Source of the DNA: Hygrophila difformis | Lineage: Eukaryota; Streptophyta; Magnoliopsida; Lamiales; Acanthaceae | DNA length: 64,000 nt | Reading direction: 5' to 3' | Assembly (NCBI GenBank): GCA_030278955.1 | Contig: JAOANR010000001.1 | Span: 45,100,890-45,164,889 of the forward strand | Shown here: positions 57,972 to 64,000 of the stretch, one piece after another | How the letters are laid out: every line of letters begins with the position of its first letter | Position numbering within the stretch: position 1 is the stretch's first letter | Notes under the pieces: model-generated | What the model saw: only the letters and a program-made list of their open reading frames with translations | Databases searched by the model: none | Told to the model about the DNA's origin: nothing | Program-made: the position numbers and the translations under genes

Positions 57972-58616
57972 TGGATCATCCTCTGGTTCTTTAGAAGTAA
58001 CTTCACTAAGTGTACATGCACTCAGAAAAGTGGTTACAACATTCTGTGTATGCGTTGTTGGTAGTTGTGCTCATAACCAAGTCCAGTGAAGTCAAAGATG
58101 TGCTTCCATTTAGAGTAAATTTCAACAAGTTTCTCTTTCCCTTTTACCATTCCTTCAAGCCTCTGATTCTTGGTAGTAAGCTGAGCATTTTCTGCCTTCA
58201 GACTACCCCTTTCAACAGATACAACAACCATAGATTTCATTAGATCAAGAATTTCAGTCTTTGTCATTAATAGTGACCAACAAATCTTCCTTTTAGATTA
58301 ATAGTTTCTTGTTCTCACCAACAACACAGACAATGTCTTCTTTCACAGTGTCATAAGCTTTAAGAAGTTCTTCATGATCAACTTCACTTCCTTCAGTATC
58401 AAATGCATGAGCATCTGCACCAGACAAGCCTTCAGACTAGGATTCTGTGGTTGTTGGAACAACATCCTGAACAGTGAAGGCTACAACACAATCTTTATCA
58501 CTATCTTCTTCATCTTCTCTATAGACATTACTTTCTTCATCATCACTAAGAGTGGCTTGTAACACTTTCCAAATTCTTCTTTTGGCAGTAGGGCACTTAG
58601 ATGCTTCATGACCAAT
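57972..58616 (-). pseudogene. C-terminal Gag of element D, left of element E
   Basis: It begins with the second half of a zinc knuckle, NNIGHEASKCPTAKRR, then an acidic stretch (SDDEESNVYREDEEDSDKD) and a coiled coil (ERGSLKAENAQLTTKNQRLE). Broken by frameshifts. Confidence 0.8.
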
Positions 58617-58621
58617 GTTAT
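58617..58621. repeat. Target duplication, left copy (element E)
   Basis: GTTAT here and at 62574-62578. Rejoining the two sides restores the zinc-knuckle reading of element D. Confidence 0.85.
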
Positions 58622-59716
58622 TTATATAGTGCATAAATTGTGACATGTTATTATTTTTAAGGGATAAGCTAATGGTTTAATTGGTGGAAATTATGCAATT
58701 GTTTGTTGAAAATGATGAATTTGAGTATAAATATTAAATTGTGATCTCGTGCTATGATTCAATGCATTTTAATGTGTTTTATGTTGAGATTGCATGTGTT
58801 TAGGTATTTTTAGCAAGTCAAAGGACAAAGGGACCAAGAAGAAGTCAATTGGAGCTCAAAAACTCGGAAAACAAAAGAAAACGGTGAAATCAGCGCCCCA
58901 GCTGTTCGGCCCAATTTCTGCTTTTCCGAGGTTTTTGCGTCCCGGAGCATAAATAGCACGTTTCCAGACCTAATCAGAGTTCGGCATTCATTATTCTTAT
59001 CAGCCACCATCTTTCATCATTCGAGCAAGAGAGAAGATGAGAATAAGGTAACCCATTGAAGATTCCTACGTTGGCGTTCCTTCACCAGATGTTTCACCAG
59101 ACTATGTTTTCTATCTTTATTACTTTCTTTCTTTATGTGAACATGTTAGGCTAAACCCATCGTTTGGGGAGACTTAGATTTGCATATTGATGATTTTGCT
59201 TTTGCTATATGAATTTCGTTAATTTAATGTTAATGTGTTCAATTCCTATATGTGTTTGGTGAGACCGACAGGAGATCTAAACTAAGGCTTTCTATTGTTT
59301 AGCTAATTGAAATATACTTGAACAAATCATAATTGAACATATTAATTCAGACAATTTGTAGCTTGAGAAAGTACAAAATCTGTTAGAACCAATTTAGGAT
59401 AATCACTCACTAGAGGAATTGCATGTCATTAAAACCGATAGGTTTCTAAATTGTGGTTACTGAATGGTCATTAAATTGATTAAAAATTGGATTTTTATTT
59501 GCAATAGCAAGTTTGTCAACAATTGAAAGATTTAGGGATCCAAATCCTCTCTCTCTGTTGCTTTGTTGATTGGAATTTTAATTGCTTTATTTTAATTAAT
59601 TGCAATTTTAGGATTCTAGTTAAACAATCAATTCATACAATTTACTTTCTTTGCTGCTTGAACATGATAATTTATAGCAATTCACTGTTCCCTCAGGATT
59701 CGACTAGGTATCACCG
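58622..59716 (+). repeat. 5' LTR of element E
   Basis: About 1.1 kb, closely similar to the right LTR. First base pair changed from TG to TT and last CA to CG, both consistent with wear. Confidence 0.88.
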
Positions 59717-61451
59717 GTTATTATTTAATTTTTGTTAGTTTTGATTATTTTGGCATTATTTGATTTTTGTTAGTTTTAATTATTTTGGCTTATCTAGTGA
59801 TTTTTGGTTGTAGTCGTATTAGTGTGAGGATGGCCTGGGAAAGCAAGGAAATCACGCTTGGAACGAATTCTTGGTCCACGTTTTCCACAACCAACCAGTG
59901 ATACTGGTTTGAGTGTCCTTTTATTTTTTATTTTTATTTTTATGTTTATTTATAATTATATTTTTCTTCCTTTGAGTCTTTTATTTCTTCTTTTTAGGCA
60001 TGGGTTGTATAATCTGATATTCAAGATCTTTATGCATTGACATGTTATATAATCCTTGCCTACTTTTTTTGTGTTGTGTCGTGTCATGTTGGTTAGGTAG
60101 TATCACTGGGATGGTCTATGCCTTTGCTTTATTGTGTAGACATTGAGGACAATGTCAATCTTTAGTGTGAGGATGGGGATACCCCCATTTTATGACACAT
60201 TGTTCACTGCACGTCACCACTAGTAGTTTTATTTGTGTCTATGAGTTGAACTTGATTGAGAAAACTTGTTAGAGTATATTGTTTAATTGAGTTTGAATGA
60301 GTCCCCTCATACTGCATAACTATTAGGTTCAACCAAAAAGTCTTTGGGTGAGAATTTTTAGCCTTAATTATTTTTAATTGTGTGAACCAGACATGTTTTT
60401 AAATCTATTTCTTTGTCATTATAATACATGATATTACCATTTGGGATTTTGATGAGGCATATGATATTGACACTTAGAAGCCCAAAGCCTAAACACTTCC
60501 TACCCTTGACATATTTATCTTTAGGGGTTCCCTTCTGAGCCTTTTAGCCTATTTTCTTTGATGAGCCACTATATATTTATCACTAGTCACATATTTTTAA
60601 GCCTTCAGAATTTTAACCTGTGGAACCAGTGATCCAATGTTTAGTGGGGAGTTGGGAATACTTTTGTTGTGGGGAAGCTTTAGAAGATGAATCATGGGAA
60701 AATTGGAGGAAAAGTTGAGCTTGCAAAAATAGTATAGTGCCCCAGTCAAAAAAAATAAAAAATGGATACGTATAGGTGGCACAATTATTCCTCTGACAGA
60801 AAGTTTTCACTCTAAGTCATGAACAATTAAGAACTGGAGTCCCGTTTGCAATAATAGATATTGGGATTCTTCTAAATAAAATTGTGAACCGAGATGTTGA
60901 AAGATACGAGGTATTTGGGGCACATACTATTTCATTCTTTAGTTTGGGTTGATAATTTTGATGTGATGGGGTGTGGTTCTATATGTTTGGATATTTGGGT
61001 TGATGATTTTGTTGTGATGGGGTGTGGTTCTATATGTTTGGATATTTGGATTTAATTTTTTGATGGAGTGATACTTATTCCATTTTTATTAGCATACTCT
61101 ATCCATATTTTCCTACCTAATAATGACCCTAGCCTCGTTACAACCTTATTTTGTAATTGGGTTTATAGTGATATTTGCATTGCCTTGTTATTGAGTGAAT
61201 TTTTACCCAGTTATTATGAAAGTACATCATTCACTTATATTTATTTTCTTGTGTGAACCGTTGTGAGGGTTGAGCAAAGTGGTGGTGTTAGTGTTGAGGG
61301 GACGAATGAGAACTTGATTTTGATATTTACTTAAGCTTGTGATTGGTTGTAGAAAAGATTTTAGACATTTTGGTGCCTGCTATGTGCGTTGATATTGCTA
61401 TGTCTTATTTCTAACTTGTTCGAGGACGAACAAGACTTAGTGTGATGATGT
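59717..61451 (+). other. Interior of element E
   Basis: No coding domain is recognisable. It contains GTGTGAGGATGG motifs at 59822 and 60163, a 51-bp tandem duplication at about 60946-61047, and the PPT at 61438-61451. No clear PBS was found. Confidence 0.7.
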
Positions 61452-62573
61452 TGATATAGTGCATAAATTGTGACATGTTCTTGTGTTTAAGGGATAAGCT
61501 AACGGTTTAATTTATGAAAATTGTGCAATTGTTTGCTAAAAACGATGAATTTTAGTATAAATGTTAAATTGTGAACTCATTGTATGAGTTGATGCATTTT
61601 AATGTGTTTTATGTTGAGATTGCATGTGTTTAGGTGTTTTTAGCAAGCCAAAGGCCAAAGGGACCAAGAAGAAGTCAATTGGAGCTCAAAAACTCAGAAA
61701 ACAGAAAACGGCGAAATCAGAGCCCCAGCTGTTCGGCCCATTTTCTAATTTTTTTGATGTTTTTGCATCCCGTAGCACGTTTCCAGACCAAATCACGGTT
61801 CGACATTCATTATTCTCATCAGCCGCATTCTTTCATCATTCGAGCAAGAGAGAAGAAGAGAAGAAGGCAACCTAGTGAAGATCTGACAAGATTCCAACAT
61901 TGGCGTTCCTTCACTAGATGTTTCACCGGACTATGCTTTCTATCTTTATTACTTTCTGTCTTTGTGTGAACATGTTAGCATAAACCCATCGTTTCGGGAG
62001 ACCTAGATTTGGATATTGTTGATTTTGCTTTTGCTATATAAATTTCGTTAATTTAATATTAATGTGTTCAATTCCTATATGTGTTTGGTGAGACAGACAG
62101 GAGATCTGAACTAGGGCTTTCTATTGTTTAAGTAATTGAAAAATACTTGAACAAATCATAATTGAACATATTAATCCAGACAATTTGTAGCTTGAGAAAG
62201 TATAAAATCTGTTAGAACCAATTTAGGATAGTCACTAGCTGGAGGAATTGCATGTCATTAAAATCAAGAGGTTTCTAAATTGTGGTCATTCTGAATAGGC
62301 ATTAAATTAATTAAAAATTGGATTTTTATATGCAATTGTAAGTTTGCCAACAATTGAAAGATTTATGGATCACCATTCATCAGCTAGCTGATTAATCAAC
62401 CCTCTCTCTCTCTGTTGCTTTGTTGATTGGACGTTTAATTGCTTTATTTTAATTAATTGCAATTTTAAGATTATAGATAAACAAATAATTCATGCAGTTT
62501 ACTTTCTTTGCTAATTGAACTTGATAAATTATAGCAATTCACTGTTTCCTGAGGATTCGACTCGGTATCACCA
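61452..62573 (+). repeat. 3' LTR of element E
   Basis: Starts TGATATAGTGC directly after the PPT and ends TCACCA before GTTAT. A short open frame near 61624 is not shared by the left LTR and is not supported. Confidence 0.88.
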
Positions 62574-62578
62574 GTTAT

Positions 62579-63350
62579 TACTTGGACCGTATACATTGGG
62601 TTGTGTTGGAAAATATCTCAAACACCAGTCATCACAATAATAACACTTCAAGCTCTTAAAGCTTTCAGGTAGCTCAAGTCTCTTATACTTCTTCTTCTTA
62701 GCATCCGATCTCTGTTTCAACTTTGATGGTTGTTCATGAGATGTTTCAACAGTACGCTGATAACGACCCTTGTCATCCTTCTTATAGTTCAGCTTTATGG
62801 CTATCTTGTCTTGTAACATCCTAGACAACTTCTTGGTGAGGTAAGTTTTCTTCTCGGTATCTATACACTGAATTTCACCATCAACCTTAAAGGCCAAATT
62901 TCGAGTAGGCTCTTCCTCTAAATAATTCATCTCAAAAGTTTGTAGGGAACCAACAAGAGCTTCAACCATGAAGTTTTTAGTTTTGTCAAGTTCTTCAAGT
63001 GTCGAAACCTCAGATTGATACTTCTTTGAGACTGTTCTCAACATCTTTCTAACCATCTTGTCATTATAATACTTCAACCCAAGTATTTGTGCCTCATTCA
63101 CAAACTTTTTTAAAGCGGGTATAGTAAACAGATATGTTCTCATCTTCTTGCATTGTCATGCTAATCAAAAGTAGACTCAATCCGCTGTAATTTTGACGCA
63201 CGAACATCAGAGGAACCTTCATGAGCAGCTTCTAAAGCATGCCAAGCTTCATAGGCTGTAGTGCAGTAAGAAATCATATAGTATTGGGATTCACAACAGC
63301 ACTAAATAGAACATTCAGGGCAGTGACATTTCCTTGTTGCTGACTCTTTT
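62579..63350 (-). pseudogene. N-terminal Gag of element D, right of element E
   Basis: ILGLKYYNDKMVRKMLRTVS, TLEELDKTKNFMVEALVGSL and SFKSLKCYYC mark a copia Gag ending at the first half of the zinc knuckle, where element E cuts in. Upstream, ALFSAV.NPN and a broken AYEAWHALEAAHEGSSDV-like stretch are readable across frames. Confidence 0.85.
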
Positions 63351-63422
63351 CCAATGCAGTTATCTCTGCCAGAGTTCATGGGCCATGAGTAATAATAGCA
63401 ATCTCTTTCACGGATACAGTTA

Positions 63423-63731
63423 GCCTTCAACAAACAGGAAAATGGGGGCTAAACAGCTCCAGCTTCCTCAGCTTTCCATGGCAGTGAAGGACCTCTCAAT
63501 ATCCTCTGTTTACTATCCTTTTGTGGCTGGAATGAGTCTTAAGAAGATCAAGGACGAAACAGTTACTTAGAGACTCGCAAGGCCCATCCAAAATTCCTAA
63601 AAGCATGCTAAGAAATTGTCGCCACATCACTGTCCTTTTGCACTTTCCTAGTGAAGTAGTATACTCGTTATTGGAGAGTTGTCCCAAAAACCGAGTTTCA
63701 GCGAATATCTTCACGACTCAGATCACTGACA
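63423..63731 (-). repeat. 5' LTR remnant of element D
   Basis: It matches 56026-56339 of the 3' LTR and ends ...TGACA before ATACG. The inner 0.5 kb and the PBS are gone. Confidence 0.8.
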
Positions 63732-63845
63732 ATACGGATTCGAATTTGGATACAATATTAAAATATCCCGCCGGATAGCTACTTTCGTATTCGGAGTCAA
63801 ATATAACCGGATACATTATCGGATCAGTCGGATATTTTCAAATTA
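63732..63845. repeat. CGGATA-rich repeat, right half
   Basis: It resumes with ATACGGATTCG and carries GCCGGATAG, CGGATACATTATCGGAT and GTCGGATATTTTC, the same motif set as 55141-55493. Confidence 0.6.
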
Positions 63846-64000
63846 AATTAGAAAAATATAAGAAAATACTCTTGTGAATGAATCAATTGGTAAATTAAAC
63901 TTTAGAAATGATTATGCCAAAAACATTATTGAATGGGTCATCATCATGAATTTCATAATGATATGATTTTGTGGCATGTATGACCATAGTTTGATCAATC
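63846..64000. other. Resumed copy of the P450 upstream flank
   Basis: AATCAATTGGTAAATTAAAC and AAAACATTATTGAAT match 49785-49845, which suggests that the duplicated flank begun at 54700 continues here after the nested insertions. No gene. Confidence 0.5.

Larger units (their letters stand above)
58622..62573 (+). mobile_element. Coding-free LTR element E (LARD-like)
   Basis: Direct LTRs (58622-59716 and 61452-62573) start T(T/G)ATATAGTGC and end GGTATCACC(G/A). Target duplication GTTAT. The PPT TAGTGTGATGATGT precedes the right LTR. The 1.7 kb interior has no supported ORF. The PPT/LTR start and some interior phrases (GAGCCTTT.AGCCTA, GA.GCCACTATAT) resemble the Athila-type elements A and B, so it may be mobilised by such elements. 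Confidence 0.88.
55494..63731 (-). mobile_element. Sirevirus-like Ty1/copia element D, interrupted by element E
   Basis: Both flanks carry ATACG (55489-55493 and 63732-63736). The 3' LTR is 55494-56339; the 5' LTR survives only as 63423-63731. Internal parts are Gag and protease/GAG-pre-integrase; integrase, RT and RNase H are absent. Element E sits inside Gag. D needed helper enzymes even before E inserted, or lost pol by deletion. Confidence 0.87.

Noticed and set aside
61624..61969. Open frames in the right LTR of element E
   Set aside because: The left LTR does not keep them, and no domain is present.
1..64000. tRNA, rRNA or organelle genes
   Set aside because: None seen apart from tRNA-complementary primer sites and the SINE B box.

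Overview
This is plant nuclear DNA, almost certainly from a eudicot. It is AT-rich, has spliced genes and no bacterial operons, and carries a CYP716-type cytochrome P450 gene in a dense nest of LTR retrotransposons and short DNA transposons. The species cannot be named from the sequence alone.

Positions 1-38300 are a nest of Ty3/gypsy elements. A chromovirus-like element (F) survives as a Gag/protease fragment (15285-15908) and a 3' end plus LTR (35355-~38302). Two large Athila-type elements appear to have inserted into it. Element A (+ strand, left end outside the window) shows RNase H-integrase, a long extra gene region and a 4.6 kb 3' LTR. Element B (- strand, 15909-35354) is complete from LTR to LTR, with near-identical 5-bp target duplications, a PBS, gag, protease, RT, RNase H, integrase, an extra gene region and a PPT.

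The extra gene region is the main discovery. In both elements the DNA between integrase and 3' LTR is a separate transcription unit: an array of nested palindromes, a TATA box, a tiny first exon encoding a conserved 13-residue leader, a phase-2 intron of about 1.4-1.5 kb, and a second exon. Leader, intron and 3' flank are homologous between A and B, but the second exons are unrelated. A carries an ORF of about 1,450 codons with an SV40-like nuclear localisation signal, coiled coils and a domain resembling the putative plant transposon protein family. B carries a 230-codon F-box protein resembling plant At2g35280/At1g67623-type F-box proteins. So the element family looks like a chassis with an interchangeable spliced cargo exon. 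The same palindromes flank the LTR promoter, and their sequence differs between A and B in the LTR and internal arrays together, as expected if an element-specific factor recognises them.

Positions 38400-45000 hold Sirevirus-like Ty1/copia remnants on the - strand: an orphan LTR/PBS and copy C, which is truncated in RNase H. Positions 45190-46410 hold a hAT-type MITE and a tRNA-derived SINE, both with clear target duplications. The CYP716-like gene lies at 46677-49159 (- strand, three exons, 476 codons) but has an in-frame stop at codon 111. From 49200 to 54660 there are Stowaway-like MITEs, a long-arm foldback element and other small TIR elements. A diverged copy of the P450 upstream flank lies at 54700-55140 and seems to resume at about 63846.

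Positions 55140-63845 are a three-level nest. A CGGATA-rich repeat was hit by Sirevirus-like copia D (TSD ATACG), and D was hit in its Gag zinc knuckle by a coding-free LTR element E (TSD GTTAT). Nearly every coding region carries stops or frameshifts, and most stops can be explained by C-to-T change at CAG, CAA or CGA codons. The elements are therefore decayed, but their structure remains readable.
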